From Bacteriovorax stolpii (GTDB lineage Bacteria; Bdellovibrionota; Bacteriovoracia; Bacteriovoracales; Bacteriovoracaceae), in contig CAMDQH010000006.1 in assembly GCA_945905815.1 (NCBI GenBank), positions 1-64,000 of the forward strand: DNA of 64,000 nt, given 5' to 3'. Shown in pieces: positions 43,023 to 55,166 of the stretch. Within the stretch, counting starts at the first letter, position 1. Each line of letters begins with the position of its first letter. The position numbers and the translations under genes are program-made. The notes beneath the pieces are model-generated. The model worked only from the letters and a program-made list of their open reading frames with translations, did not search any database and was not told the DNA's origin.

Positions 43023-43919
43023 ATGCAAAAAAAACCAATTCAACTTGGCAAAGGTATGGCAGCACTTTTAGGAAATAATCCTGGTGGCTATACTGATAGA
43101 GACGTTGCCCCTATAGAGCCAAAGAAAATTCAAATTGAAACTCAACCCATGTTAGTGGACGTTGATAAGATTGTTGCGAACAAGGCTCAGCCTAGAAAAA
43201 TCTTTAAAGAGAAAGATCTCTTAGAGCTTTCTGAATCAATAAAAGAAAATGGCGTCATCCAGCCACTGCTCGTTCATGAAAAAGACGGAGTGTTTGAAAT
43301 CATCGCAGGTGAAAGACGTTATCGCGCCTCTAAGCTTGCAGGTCTTACCAAAGTACCAGTAATTGTAAAACGCACAACGAAGAAAGAAGTTTTGGTGATG
43401 TCGATCATTGAGAACGTTCAGCGTGCAGATTTAAACTGTGTAGAAGAAGCTCTGGCCTATTTTCAATTAATGAATGAATTCGAATTAACACAGGAAGAAG
43501 TTGCTAAAAAGATCGGAAAAGAACGATCAACAATTGCAAATTATCTACGAATATTGAAACTTCCTAAAGACGTAATTATTTCTCTTCAAAAAGAGCTTCT
43601 TTCTTTTGGCCATGCGAAAGTTTTGGTCAGCTTGAATGATGATGAACTAACAAAACGTTTGGCCAATGAAGTGATCGTTAAAGGCCTTTCAGTTCGTGAT
43701 TTAGAAGAGCTTGCAAAAAGCGCTAAAAAGAAAATTAAGCCAGCCGCAACTTCCAATAAATTTATAGCTGACCAGTATACACAACTAAGAAATAAGCTCG
43801 AGCAAAAAACGGGTTATCACTTTGCTGTGAAAGGTAAGAAAAATGGAGCAGGTGAGTTAGTGATTAAATTTAGTAACGAAGCTGAATTTAATGATATATT
43901 TACTTATCTGATGAAATAG
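43023..43919 (+). CDS. parB: Chromosome partitioning protein ParB
   Basis: AGERRYRASKLAGLTKVPVIV; ENVQRADLNCVEEA; HTH EEVAKKIGKERSTIANYLRILKLP. Confidence 0.97.
   Translation: MQKKPIQLGKGMAALLGNNPGGYTDRDVAPIEPKKIQIETQPMLVDVDKIVANKAQPRKIFKEKDLLELSESIKENGVIQPLLVHEKDGVFEIIAGERRYRASKLAGLTKVPVIVKRTTKKEVLVMSIIENVQRADLNCVEEALAYFQLMNEFELTQEEVAKKIGKERSTIANYLRILKLPKDVIISLQKELLSFGHAKVLVSLNDDELTKRLANEVIVKGLSVRDLEELAKSAKKKIKPAATSNKFIADQYTQLRNKLEQKTGYHFAVKGKKNGAGELVIKFSNEAEFNDIFTYLMK
43107..43122 (+). repeat. CCTATAG dyad, copy 4 (GCCCCTATAGAGCCAA)
   Basis: Direct read; inside parB. Confidence 0.75.
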
Positions 43920-43936
43920 AACTGACGGAGTAGGCA

Positions 43937-44272
43937 TTGGCTAAAAAGAACGATATTTGCGCCATTATAGAAGAAGGTTGCAAGTTTGAAGGCAACCTTT
44001 CATTTAGCGGCACTGTGCGTATCGCTGGATACGTCAATGGAAGTATCTTTTCAAATGACACGCTCGTAATTTCTGAAGGTGCGGTAATTAACGCAGACAT
44101 TAACGCAAATATTGTGATTATTTCTGGATCTGTTAAAGGAACTATTAAAGCGTCCTCGCGTGTTGAAATAAGACGCCCTGCGCGATTTGAAGGAACAGTT
44201 ACTTCACCAAGTCTAATTGTTGAAGAAGGTGTAATTTTCCATGGTATTACAAAGATGAAAGACAAAAAATAA
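43937..44272 (+). CDS. Bactofilin (polymer-forming cytoskeletal protein)
   Basis: GNLSFSGTVRIAGYVNGSIFSNDTLVISEGAVINADINANIVIISGSVKGTIKASSRVEI; TTG start. Confidence 0.9.
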   Translation: MAKKNDICAIIEEGCKFEGNLSFSGTVRIAGYVNGSIFSNDTLVISEGAVINADINANIVIISGSVKGTIKASSRVEIRRPARFEGTVTSPSLIVEEGVIFHGITKMKDKK

Positions 44273-44285
44273 GTCCCTAAAATCC

Positions 44286-44314
44286 TTGACTGTCTATTCC
44301 CCTGAGCTTAAAAA
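44286..44314 (+). promoter_or_regulatory. Possible promoter of the atpF'-atpC operon
   Basis: TTGACT, 17-nt spacer, TAAAAA. Confidence 0.4.
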
Positions 44315-44352
44315 ATTACTGCCAAATTAAATTAAATCTTAAGGTCCAAATA

Positions 44353-44784
44353 ATGGAAATTTTCACTCAATTGGGTGTCGACTCTTCTTTGCCATATCAG
44401 TTTGGGATTATTCTCGCAGTATTTATACTAGCGAATTTTATCTTCCTCGGTAAATTACAGAGCGTACTTGAAGTCAGAGAAGAGAAAACAATTAAACTTG
44501 AAAACGCTGCTGAAGGCACAATTGAAAAAGCTTCATCAATGCAAAATGAGTATAAACTCAAAATCGATGATGCCAACAGAACAGCTCTGAAAGTATCAAC
44601 TGAAAAAAAGCAAAAAGTTACTCAGAAATTTACTGACCAATACAAACAAACTGAAAAAGAAGTGAATTCATTAGTGGATAAATCACGAAGTGATTTCAGC
44701 AAAGAAATAGCTGATAGCAAAGAAAAGTACCTTGCTGAATCAGAAAATCTTGCTCAGTCACTTGTTCAAAAGATTCTTCAATAA
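44353..44784 (+). CDS. atpF: F0F1 ATP synthase subunit b' (first b-type subunit)
   Basis: N-terminal TM then long coiled coil; first of two b-type genes. Confidence 0.82.
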   Translation: MEIFTQLGVDSSLPYQFGIILAVFILANFIFLGKLQSVLEVREEKTIKLENAAEGTIEKASSMQNEYKLKIDDANRTALKVSTEKKQKVTQKFTDQYKQTEKEVNSLVDKSRSDFSKEIADSKEKYLAESENLAQSLVQKILQ

Positions 44785-44792
44785 GGATAGAT

Positions 44793-45341
44793 ATGCGTTT
44801 TTGGACTGCTTACGCTTTCATTGCAATTGGTATCGCTACTAAGGCCTGGGGTTCTTCAGATAGTGAACACCATGCCTCAATTACAGATCTAATTGCTCCT
44901 GCCTTTAATGTTGCGGTTCTTTTCGGCGTATTAATTTATGCTACAAAAGACAAACTCAAGAGCTATTTCGTCTCTTATTCTGAAAGTATTTCAAATACTC
45001 TTCAACGCGCAGATATGAAATCTAAAGAAGCTCAACTCATGTTGGAAAATCAAAAAATCAGACTCGCAAGCTTAGATGTTGATGTTAAAAATATTCACGG
45101 CCAGTCAGAAGCAGATGTGGTGATTTTTGAGAAAAAATTATCTAAAGAAACTGAAGATAAAATTGCAAAATTCAAAATTGATGCAAATTCCAAAATCGCT
45201 GCAGATAAAAAACAAATGATTGATGGCTTAAATGCTGAACTACTAGAGCAACTAATTCAGAAAACAAAATCATCAATAAAAAACAATGCTGAAAGTCAAA
45301 ACAAGGTTTCTTCGAAACTGTTACAGGGATTACAACAATGA
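44793..45341 (+). CDS. atpF: F0F1 ATP synthase subunit b (second b-type subunit)
   Basis: Signal-like N-term, TM, coiled coil; immediately before atpH. Confidence 0.82.
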   Translation: MRFWTAYAFIAIGIATKAWGSSDSEHHASITDLIAPAFNVAVLFGVLIYATKDKLKSYFVSYSESISNTLQRADMKSKEAQLMLENQKIRLASLDVDVKNIHGQSEADVVIFEKKLSKETEDKIAKFKIDANSKIAADKKQMIDGLNAELLEQLIQKTKSSIKNNAESQNKVSSKLLQGLQQ

Positions 45342-45877
45342 AAGAGCTGTCTGTAGCAAAAGTATACGCGAGATCATTTCTTGAACTAGGTGATGAGAAA
45401 AAAATCAATATCGCTGATGAGATGATAAAGTTAACTGAAGTAATAAATAAATCGAATGATTTAGAAAATGTTTTATTCCTTGAAGTCTTTACACTCGAAG
45501 AGAAAAAAAACATCTTTTTAGAAGTAGCCAAAAAGATAAGTCTTTCTCAGCTTTCCGTTGAAGCGATAACCTATCTTATTGATGAAAAACGTATTGGCCT
45601 TCTTCCATTAATCATCAAAGAAATAGTCGTTATAGATGATGAAAGAAAAGGCTTTATAAAAGGTACTATCGAAGGCAACGCTGCCCAAATGGACGAAGCG
45701 CTAAAGGCTAAAATCATCAATTTTCTTAAAAAGAAAATTGGGCGCGAACCAAACCTTGAATATATTCAAAACACTAAAATTAGCGCAGGCTTCAAAGTAA
45801 CAGTTGAAGATCTACAGTTAGATGCTTCACTTGATAATCAACTTGAACAATTTAAACAATCAATTCTTAGCGAATAA
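45338..45877 (+). CDS. atpH: F0F1 ATP synthase subunit delta
   Basis: VAKVYARSFLELG; C-terminal NTKISAGFKVTVEDLQLDASLDNQLEQFKQS. Confidence 0.93.
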   Translation: MKELSVAKVYARSFLELGDEKKINIADEMIKLTEVINKSNDLENVLFLEVFTLEEKKNIFLEVAKKISLSQLSVEAITYLIDEKRIGLLPLIIKEIVVIDDERKGFIKGTIEGNAAQMDEALKAKIINFLKKKIGREPNLEYIQNTKISAGFKVTVEDLQLDASLDNQLEQFKQSILSE

Positions 45878-45904
45878 ATAACCCAACAAGGGAAGGGACT
45901 TTAG

Positions 45905-47419
45905 ATGAGTACATCAATTAGACCTGAAGAAATTACAGGAATCATCAAAGAGCGCATTGCAAACTTTGAATCTCGTCTTCAAATGAATGAAATCGGGACA
46001 GTTCTCACTATCGGTGATGGTGTGGCACGTGTTTTTGGTCTTAAAAACGTTCTCGCAGGAGAATTAGTTGAATTTGAAAGTGGCGTAAAAGGCATGGTTC
46101 TAAACCTTGAAACCAACAACGTTGGGATCGTGGTACTAGGAAGTGACGAAGCTATTAAAGAAGGCTCAACTGTTAAACGTACTGAAAAAATCGTTTCAGT
46201 TCCAGTTGGTAACGCTCTACTTGGTCGCGTAGTAAACGCAATTGGTGAGCCTATCGATGGTGCAGGCGAAATCAATACAAAAGAATTTCGTAACGTAGAA
46301 ATTAAAGCTCCAGGGATCATTGCTCGTAAATCAGTTCACGAGCCTATGCAAACTGGTATTAAAGCTATCGATGCGATGATTCCAATTGGCCGTGGTCAGC
46401 GCGAGCTTATCATTGGTGACAGAAAGACTGGAAAAACTGCTGTTGCGATCGACACTATTATCAATCAAAAAGGTAAAGATGTTGTTTGCGTTTACGTAGC
46501 AATCGGCCAGAAACAATCTACAGTTCGTCAGGTTTATCAGAAATTGATGGAAGCCGGCGCTCTAGAGTACACAATTATCGTTTCAGCTACTGCTTCTCAC
46601 TCGGCACCACTTCAATATCTTGCGCCGTACACAGGCTGTACAATGGGTGAGTATTATCGTGACCAAGGTAAGCATGCTCTTATCGTTTACGATGATTTAA
46701 CAAAACAATCACAAGCTTATCGTCAGCTGTCTCTTCTTCTTCGTCGTCCACCAGGACGTGAAGCATTCCCGGGAGACGTATTTTATGTTCACTCAAGACT
46801 TCTTGAGCGTGCATGTAAAGTTAACGATTCATTGGGTGCTGGATCTCTTACAGCTCTTCCAATCATCGAAACTCAAGAGGGTGACGTTGCCGCCTATATT
46901 CCTACAAACGTAATTTCGATTACTGATGGTCAGATTTACCTTGAATCAGACTTATTCAACTCTGGTATCCGTCCTGCGGTAAACGTAGGTCTTTCGGTTT
47001 CTCGAGTCGGTGGATCTGCTCAAGTTAAAGCAATGAAGAAAGTTGCTGGTACTCTTCGTTTGGATCTAGCTCAGTACCGTGAACTTGCAGCGTTTGCTCA
47101 GTTCGGTTCGGATTTAGATGAAGCGACTCAGCGTCAGCTTAACCGTGGTGCGCGTTTGGTTGAACTTCTTAAGCAAGGTCAATACTCGCCAATGGATGTA
47201 ATCGATCAATCAGTTAGTATCTTTGCAGCTACTAAAGGTTACTTCGATTCAATTCCTGTAAATAAGATCGGTAATGTTGAAAAAGACATGCTTGCCTCAT
47301 TCCACTCAAGAAATGCCGATATGATGAAATCAATGAAGGCCGAGAATCAAATCTCAGCTGAAAATGAATCTAAATTGGTAGAAGCTATTAAAGCTTTTGT
47401 TGGCAGCTATAAGGTTTAA
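45905..47419 (+). CDS. atpA: F0F1 ATP synthase subunit alpha
   Basis: [64 protein letters not shown]. Confidence 0.98.
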   Translation: MSTSIRPEEITGIIKERIANFESRLQMNEIGTVLTIGDGVARVFGLKNVLAGELVEFESGVKGMVLNLETNNVGIVVLGSDEAIKEGSTVKRTEKIVSVPVGNALLGRVVNAIGEPIDGAGEINTKEFRNVEIKAPGIIARKSVHEPMQTGIKAIDAMIPIGRGQRELIIGDRKTGKTAVAIDTIINQKGKDVVCVYVAIGQKQSTVRQVYQKLMEAGALEYTIIVSATASHSAPLQYLAPYTGCTMGEYYRDQGKHALIVYDDLTKQSQAYRQLSLLLRRPPGREAFPGDVFYVHSRLLERACKVNDSLGAGSLTALPIIETQEGDVAAYIPTNVISITDGQIYLESDLFNSGIRPAVNVGLSVSRVGGSAQVKAMKKVAGTLRLDLAQYRELAAFAQFGSDLDEATQRQLNRGARLVELLKQGQYSPMDVIDQSVSIFAATKGYFDSIPVNKIGNVEKDMLASFHSRNADMMKSMKAENQISAENESKLVEAIKAFVGSYKV

Positions 47420-47439
47420 TTTTTAAGGATTAAAAGACT

Positions 47440-48309
47440 ATGGCAAATATTAAAGAACTCAAGAAAAAGATCAAAAGTACCAAGGGTACTTTTAAGATCA
47501 CAAGGGCGATGAAGCTTGTATCAGCTGCAAAGCTTGCTAAGGCCCAGAGTCGAATCTTGGGACTTCGTCCGTATTCAGTTGAGCTTGAAGGAACTGTGCG
47601 AACAGTTTCTGCCCTTGCTCAGGATTACACGAATGATTATTTTTTACCTAAGAACAATAAACAAAGTGTAGTGCTAGTTGTCTCTTCTGATAAAGGCCTT
47701 TGTGGTGGATATAATTCTACTCTGGCAAAAACGATTAGAAGATTTACGGTTGAAAACAAAGATGAAGACCTTAAGTTTTTATGGGTCGGGAAAAAAGTAA
47801 GAGATTTGATTTCGAAAGAAGTTAACTCTGGAAAAACGTATGTTTTTGCTAAAGCTGATCCGACTTATGAAGAAGTAAGAAAGATGGCCGAAGAATTATC
47901 AAATATGTTCATGACTGGAGAAGTTGGAAAAGTTTACGTAGCTTACAACTCTTTTCTATCTGCTATTGCATTTGATTCTAAAGTTAAGCAGCTTCTTCCT
48001 ATGCAGGTGTCTGAGCTGGTTAAAGAAGAGATTAAAACAAAGTATCCTTACGATTTTAAATATGACCCTAGTGCAGATCAAATTTTGGATACCTTGGTTC
48101 CTGAAGTTTATCTTACGACGGTTTATACATGTATTCTTGATGCTATTGCCTCAGAACATGGAAGCCGTATGAATGCGATGGAAAACGCCTCTAAAAACAG
48201 TAAAGAAGTTATTAAAAAGTTATCTCTTAAAATGAATAAATTGAGACAGGCAAGAATCACAACTGAGTTAATCGAAGTTGTTTCTGGTGCCGAGTCTCTG
48301 AACGGTTAA
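47440..48309 (+). CDS. atpG: F0F1 ATP synthase subunit gamma
   Basis: KKKIKSTKGTFKITRAMKLVSAAKL; SDKGLCGGYN; ASEHGSRMNAMENAS. Confidence 0.97.
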   Translation: MANIKELKKKIKSTKGTFKITRAMKLVSAAKLAKAQSRILGLRPYSVELEGTVRTVSALAQDYTNDYFLPKNNKQSVVLVVSSDKGLCGGYNSTLAKTIRRFTVENKDEDLKFLWVGKKVRDLISKEVNSGKTYVFAKADPTYEEVRKMAEELSNMFMTGEVGKVYVAYNSFLSAIAFDSKVKQLLPMQVSELVKEEIKTKYPYDFKYDPSADQILDTLVPEVYLTTVYTCILDAIASEHGSRMNAMENASKNSKEVIKKLSLKMNKLRQARITTELIEVVSGAESLNG

Positions 48310-48320
48310 GGAGTTTTTAA

Positions 48321-49739
<1,419 letters not shown>

Positions 49740-49741
49740 TT

Positions 49742-50155
49742 ATGGCAGCAGGGTTTAAGCTCAATCTTTTTACGCCTAAGGGTGTTGTTATTAAAGATCT
49801 TGAGTGTAATGACATCGTTATACCTACAGTTCGGGGAGATATTAATATCCTCCCTGACCACACCCATATTCTAACCGAATTAAGTACTGGTGTAATGATT
49901 GTTAAAACTCCAATGGGTCCTCGTCATTTTTCAGTGACTGCAGGTCTATGCCGAGTTTTAAAGGATACTGTAACTATTTTATCATTCACTTCTGAGAAAG
50001 CTGAAGATGTCGATGTTGAGCGTGCTAAATCTGCTAAGGCAAAGGCGAATGATCGTTTGTCTGGTAAGGAATCTTTGAGCGACGTGGATATATTGAAATT
50101 CCGTAGAAAGCTTGAAAGAGCTGAGCTCCGAATAAGACTCGCAAATTTAAAGTAA
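49742..50155 (+). CDS. atpC: F0F1 ATP synthase subunit epsilon
   Basis: Follows atpD; TVRGDINILPDHTHILTELSTGVM. Confidence 0.95.
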   Translation: MAAGFKLNLFTPKGVVIKDLECNDIVIPTVRGDINILPDHTHILTELSTGVMIVKTPMGPRHFSVTAGLCRVLKDTVTILSFTSEKAEDVDVERAKSAKAKANDRLSGKESLSDVDILKFRRKLERAELRIRLANLK

Positions 50156-50161
50156 TTTTAG

Positions 50162-50187
50162 GGCCTGCTATGAAGCGGGCCTTTTTT
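50162..50187 (+). terminator. Terminator of the atp operon
   Basis: GGCCTGCT-ATGA-AGCGGGCC followed by a T run. Confidence 0.9.
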
Positions 50188-50352
50188 ATCTGATTCTTAA
50201 AAATCTTCCAACCAGCATATATTACTACAATTCTTGGAGTAACGAGCCTCTCATAGCTATCAAATAAATTACAGCGTGTAGAACCATTAGTCGCATGTTT
50301 AGACAGGACGGTTAAAGTATCCATGTATGAAAGTGCTTAGGAATCCTTTATT

Positions 50353-50368
50353 GCCCCTATAGGTCCAA
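50353..50368 (+). repeat. CCTATAG dyad, copy 5 (GCCCCTATAGGTCCAA)
   Basis: Direct read; intergenic after atpC. Confidence 0.75.
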
Positions 50369-50494
50369 ATCCATTCGACTATCCATGACTACTCAATCGG
50401 GTTGAGCTAAATAATTAAAATGATTAAGCAAATAATGCAATGAAAGGTTATTGATAACTGCGAAAATTGAGTGTGTGGCGTAGAATAAACTTAT

Positions 50495-52555
50495 ATGTCT
50501 CGATTGCTTACACGGATGTTTGCTTATTTTACGCTCGTTTGTTACCTCGTTGTGGGTTCAATGGCCGTTCGTTTCTATTTGCCAGAAAACGTTTCTATTG
50601 GTTTTTCAACTTCATATTTAAATCTTTTATCGGACTCTTATTTAGAAGCTTCTGGAAGCGAAGAAATCTCAGCTCCTGAAATGAAATTTGCTGAAATTAA
50701 TATTCCAGTTGAGAAAAAAGTTATTCAAATAGTTGCAAAGAAAATTGAAGAGAAATTAACAGTAGTAGTTGTCTCCGTAAATGAACTTCCATTTTATGAG
50801 CCAGTAACATTATCTAAAATTGAAATGAAAGAAGAGCTACCAACTAATATGGTGGCTTTGTATAGGGACTTTAGTTTTGAAGAAACAGTAGTAGCTAAGA
50901 CTGAAGTAGTTACTGATAAAGTTTCTACAGTTTTGGCCGCAGCAGAAGTTACGTCTGAACCAGATTTTTTTGATTATGCAGTAAAGCCAAGCACGGTTAC
51001 TGAAGATAAAAAAGTTGAAGCCGCCACTGACCAGGTTGAAAATCAAAACGTAGCTGACCTAATAGAGCCAACTGAATCTATACTTCCTACAAACGATTCT
51101 GTCGAACCAGAGTTTTTTGACTATCCAGTTAAAATGAGTAGTCAGACAGATAAAGCTTCTACGACAGTTCAAGAGACAGCCAAAGTTGTGGATCCGAAAA
51201 GCCCTGATACAATCATTAATACAAATGCAGTGGCGTTTGATTACTCACATGCCAAACAAGATATTGCAAAACAAGTTATCCCGACAGTGAGTAGTCATAA
51301 GCCTAGAGTAATGGCTGCGAAACCATCACCTCTGCCAATACCATCTGGCAATGATGATAAAAAACCTGATATAAATGCACTCATTGGACCTAAAACATAT
51401 CCGGTTAGCATATCTATACTTGCTCTTGGTAGTGATCTTAAGAAACTAGAAAACTTGAAAGGCTTTGAAGTTAGATTTCAAGACGACTTGTCTGAAATGA
51501 TTGAGGATTACGGCTCAGGGGAAGTTAAGTTTGAAGCTGAGCTAAGTCAGCCCAAAATGACAAGAACTGTAACCATTCTTAAGCGGGGCTACAGTCCTGT
51601 TACTACTGAACTAATACTTGAAGATGGTGCGCCTGGAAGCGTTTCAATTCCATTAATAGAAGAAGATACTTTGAATGATCTTATGGCTCCATATGAAAGA
51701 AAAGGCGCTGTGGGAGTTCTGTTAGTGGAACTTGATGATGATACTGAAGTTGCAAAACTAGATGTACCTTTTGGTGATGTAATTAAACTTAACGGTGATT
51801 TTAAACGTACAAAAAATGATGATTATCGCTATCAGTTGTTTGTAGGGGTTCAGGCCGGGAATGCAATGGTTTCGTATCATGGCAACAATGGGGAAGTAGT
51901 ATCAAAGATTCTTCATGTACACGAAAGCGAAATGACATATGATGCAAATTTTTATGAAGATGTTGTAAATGAAAAAATACGTCTATTTGAAGAGAATTTA
52001 CTAGCAAGAGAAAGTTCACCGTTAATTATTTCTGGTGAACAGGTAAAAATATTTTCAACTAATATAAGTGCTAAGAAAATCAATAACCATACTTATAAAA
52101 TGGCTTTTGGTTCATCTAACTTGGCGGGACGTCGTTACCTGGAATTAAATCATCAGTCAGAGCCTGTATTTGTTGGGATTCGTGATAATAATAATATTAC
52201 AGTGCCTTCAGAAAACTTTATGAACTTCATACTATCAAAGGTAGAAGGTAGAAAGCTTGGTAATAGATGTCTTATTCAAGTTAATTTGAACAAAACAGCG
52301 AATAATGTGGATGTCGCCTCCGAATCAATAGGTCAATCCCTAATGACCTCTACGCAAATGCTTGATAGTGATGGAAAGTTTTATGACTCTCTAAGTGCTA
52401 AAACCAATAAGATTATAATTGTCGGCGAAGGCCAAGCTTCTTCAGATATCTCTCTTGATTCGAAAATTAACATTAAAATTGAATATGAAGATGGAAGTGT
52501 GCAATTTCTAAATTCTTATTGTTCACCTAATACTTATCTTGTCGAACAACTCTGA
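50495..52555 (+). CDS. Hypothetical exported/envelope protein, 686 aa
   Basis: N-terminal TM/signal anchor; two EP(D/E)FFDY(A/P)VK repeats; no family recognised. Confidence 0.7.
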   Translation: MSRLLTRMFAYFTLVCYLVVGSMAVRFYLPENVSIGFSTSYLNLLSDSYLEASGSEEISAPEMKFAEINIPVEKKVIQIVAKKIEEKLTVVVVSVNELPFYEPVTLSKIEMKEELPTNMVALYRDFSFEETVVAKTEVVTDKVSTVLAAAEVTSEPDFFDYAVKPSTVTEDKKVEAATDQVENQNVADLIEPTESILPTNDSVEPEFFDYPVKMSSQTDKASTTVQETAKVVDPKSPDTIINTNAVAFDYSHAKQDIAKQVIPTVSSHKPRVMAAKPSPLPIPSGNDDKKPDINALIGPKTYPVSISILALGSDLKKLENLKGFEVRFQDDLSEMIEDYGSGEVKFEAELSQPKMTRTVTILKRGYSPVTTELILEDGAPGSVSIPLIEEDTLNDLMAPYERKGAVGVLLVELDDDTEVAKLDVPFGDVIKLNGDFKRTKNDDYRYQLFVGVQAGNAMVSYHGNNGEVVSKILHVHESEMTYDANFYEDVVNEKIRLFEENLLARESSPLIISGEQVKIFSTNISAKKINNHTYKMAFGSSNLAGRRYLELNHQSEPVFVGIRDNNNITVPSENFMNFILSKVEGRKLGNRCLIQVNLNKTANNVDVASESIGQSLMTSTQMLDSDGKFYDSLSAKTNKIIIVGEGQASSDISLDSKINIKIEYEDGSVQFLNSYCSPNTYLVEQL

Positions 52556-53910
52556 TTTCCTAAAAACTTAGACCATTCTTTGGGCTTCTTTTGAATAATT
52601 TGCTTTAAATTGAGCTTATAGAATCGATTGTCCGGTAACTTAACCTTACTAGTGATGATGGTGCCCCGGGGAAAGGCTGTTTTGGTCTGAGTGATATGGT
52701 GATTATAGAAGAGGACATCATCTAGTTGAGATTTATTTAAATTCTTTTCAAGCCCTATAGTGCATTTTGTAAGATAGAAGTCTAAATCATTCTCCATGTT
52801 ATATCGATCATCTCGATGTATATCTGGAAAGAGTTCCTCTTCATAGGCCAGTGCGTGGACGAGAGCTAGAAACTCACTATAAAAATTTTTGGAGGCAAAT
52901 CCAAAATGCTGAGAGTCACTATGCTTAATAATGGCTTCAAGGTTGATATTGTTTTTAGTAGAGGCAAGTTCGCGCTTAGTTTTTAAAAGATGTTTAGTGC
53001 CTGAATTATAGGCCGTTACGGCCATATCCCAAGACTTCATAAGTTTAAAGTTTTCCTTCATAAGCAAAGCCGCTGCAATTGAAATAACTCCAATATTAGA
53101 TCGATAATCGAACTGAGGAGAGATTGATTTTTTTGGCACATAATAGCTAGCAATTAAAGGCATGAACTGCCAGGTGCCCAAGGCACCAACCTTTGACTCT
53201 GCTTTAGGGTTAAAGCTAGACTCAAGAAATGGAACTGCTAGTAACTCTGGTGGTAAGTCATGTTCAGCAAAATAGTTATTTAAGAAGGTTTTATAAGGCA
53301 GGGAACGGATAATCCCATCTTTGATGAAATTCCGTTGTCCTGTCTGGGTTCTGATATTTTCATTAAGTTTTAAAAACACTGCCTGTCGATCAATTTTCTT
53401 AATAGGCAGGTTGATACCGGCTTCTTTTAAGATTTTATATATATTTTTTGAGTCCTGATCGAGACCAAAGGGATTAACGATTAATCTTTTTAGGTCATTT
53501 TTAATCTTAGAAACTCTTTCTGACGAAATTTTTTGCTGAAGAATATATAAAATATTCTTTGATAGACCTTTCTCATGCAAAGAAGAAAAATCTAAAACTT
53601 TATAGATTAGTGAAAGATTGGTTTTGTCATGAATAATGACATGACCAGAATCAAACTGTGTATATATTAAAAACCAAAAATTAACATTGGGGTAATAGTA
53701 CTTTGTAACTGGGAACATGTTAGAAATACGATCGTCTTTATCGTCCAGATAAGACCTGAAGGAGTCTTTAGACATCCAGGCCAGCTCAGTAACATCATCA
53801 TTTTTAACTTTTGGAATTTTTCTCCAAGAAAGATCAGCTCCGAAATATGGGTCAGAAGCCGTTAATAGGCATGCTCCCAAAATTGAAATTATAAGATACT
53901 TTAAAATCAT
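52534..53910 (-). CDS. Lytic transglycosylase (SLT domain, MltD-like)
   Basis: LPPELLAVPFLESSFNPKAESKVGALGTWQFMP...MAVTAYNSGTKHL. Confidence 0.88.
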   Translation of the reverse strand: MILKYLIISILGACLLTASDPYFGADLSWRKIPKVKNDDVTELAWMSKDSFRSYLDDKDDRISNMFPVTKYYYPNVNFWFLIYTQFDSGHVIIHDKTNLSLIYKVLDFSSLHEKGLSKNILYILQQKISSERVSKIKNDLKRLIVNPFGLDQDSKNIYKILKEAGINLPIKKIDRQAVFLKLNENIRTQTGQRNFIKDGIIRSLPYKTFLNNYFAEHDLPPELLAVPFLESSFNPKAESKVGALGTWQFMPLIASYYVPKKSISPQFDYRSNIGVISIAAALLMKENFKLMKSWDMAVTAYNSGTKHLLKTKRELASTKNNINLEAIIKHSDSQHFGFASKNFYSEFLALVHALAYEEELFPDIHRDDRYNMENDLDFYLTKCTIGLEKNLNKSQLDDVLFYNHHITQTKTAFPRGTIITSKVKLPDNRFYKLNLKQIIQKKPKEWSKFLGNQSCSTR

Positions 53911-55091
53911 CGAGGACTCAGGATTTGCATAGTTCTCTTATACCCGGCCTCAACAGCATGGGCCGAGACTTTAGAATTAAGTGAGAATGAATTTGCAAAG
54001 AAGAGTTTGTAATCGTGGTGATCAGGAAAAATGTCTATTAGTTTGACCTTGGGATTAATGTTAAGTTTGCGCTCAAGAATGGCCATGAGCTCTCTGCGAT
54101 GTATGTTGGCAAATTTTTCTTTTTTCATGTAATCATTAACTGTATCCATGATATCAATCGCTTTGGCTCTTTCTGCTCGGGCAGAAATAATTTTCTTTTG
54201 TATCATTAAGTAGATTGATTGAATGGCTATTGGCTGAAGCCCATAATTAACCAAAGAACCAACTTCGTCGTGAAAGTGGTAGGGAGTGTGGGTCCATGAA
54301 CTAATGATCACATCACAACCATTATCTTCAGCAACGTGTGTTGAAAGAGTTTCCCTAATTTCACCGTCAATATAGTAATCTACACCTTTGGTCATAAGGT
54401 TTTTGATTGGGTATGGACAATAAAATGGAGGCACACTCATACTGGCTGCTGCCGCTTGAGAAACATTGGTTCCAGTGTAGTATACGGACGTTGAATCGTG
54501 GCTAGGGTTCGGATAGTTATACTTTGAAAATATCACTTTTCTAGAATGGTCTAATTGGGTAGCAACAATAAAAAGATCAGCCGCAAAATCTTCAAAGGTG
54601 TCTTTTTCAATAATATTCTCAAGCAAATAGTTTCTCACACCCTCAGTGGAAAATAGTCCAGGCAAAGAAATAATGGGTCGAACCAGATTTTTAAGAAATG
54701 GTGGAAAACCTTCCAGAGGGTGAAAGAGATCACTTTTTGGCGCCTTGAGGTCAGGCCTTTTAATAGTAAACATATCTTTGTAATTTATGCCTCGAATTTT
54801 CGAACCCTTAATACCAAGTGTCGCCTGAATTATGTCTTGAGGTGTATAGCCACTGGCAAGAAAAATACAAATCATTGCCCCTGCGCTAGAACCCACATAT
54901 GTACCAATTTCAAGACTTCTTTGATTAAGGTTCTGGGTAGAAGCTGAGTTTTTGTTATTTTTTAGATAGAAACCAAGTTCTTCCAAGGCGTGGGTTACAC
55001 CTAAGTGCCAAGCGGCTGCTTTGACCACGCCTCCGGATAGGACCAGGGCAATTTTTTTATTCTTTAGATCGTTTAAATCAACTGACTTCAT
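53907..55091 (-). CDS. Patatin-like phospholipase
   Basis: ALVLSGGVVKAAAWHLGV oxyanion region; GSSAGA nucleophile elbow; DGEI. Confidence 0.85.
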   Translation of the reverse strand: MKSVDLNDLKNKKIALVLSGGVVKAAAWHLGVTHALEELGFYLKNNKNSASTQNLNQRSLEIGTYVGSSAGAMICIFLASGYTPQDIIQATLGIKGSKIRGINYKDMFTIKRPDLKAPKSDLFHPLEGFPPFLKNLVRPIISLPGLFSTEGVRNYLLENIIEKDTFEDFAADLFIVATQLDHSRKVIFSKYNYPNPSHDSTSVYYTGTNVSQAAAASMSVPPFYCPYPIKNLMTKGVDYYIDGEIRETLSTHVAEDNGCDVIISSWTHTPYHFHDEVGSLVNYGLQPIAIQSIYLMIQKKIISARAERAKAIDIMDTVNDYMKKEKFANIHRRELMAILERKLNINPKVKLIDIFPDHHDYKLFFANSFSLNSKVSAHAVEAGYKRTMQILSPR

Positions 55092-55166
55092 TACTCAACT
55101 TTATATTAAGATTTTGCACTTATTCATCGGATTCTCTATCATAAAGATTAATGCATAGGAGGATGA

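Noticed and set aside
43900-44265. 121-aa minus-strand ORF antisense to bactofilin
   Set aside because: Shadow ORF of the bactofilin repeats.
45979-46320. 113-aa minus-strand ORF antisense to atpA
   Set aside because: Shadow ORF of a highly conserved gene.
51054-51071. GACCTAATAGAGCCAA in the 686-aa protein gene, near-match to the dyad
   Set aside because: Core is CTAATAG, not CCTATAG; not counted as a copy.
52750-52763. GCCCTATAGTGC, similar to the CCTATAG dyad
   Set aside because: Shares CCTATAG but lacks the CCAA arm; probably chance inside the transglycosylase gene.
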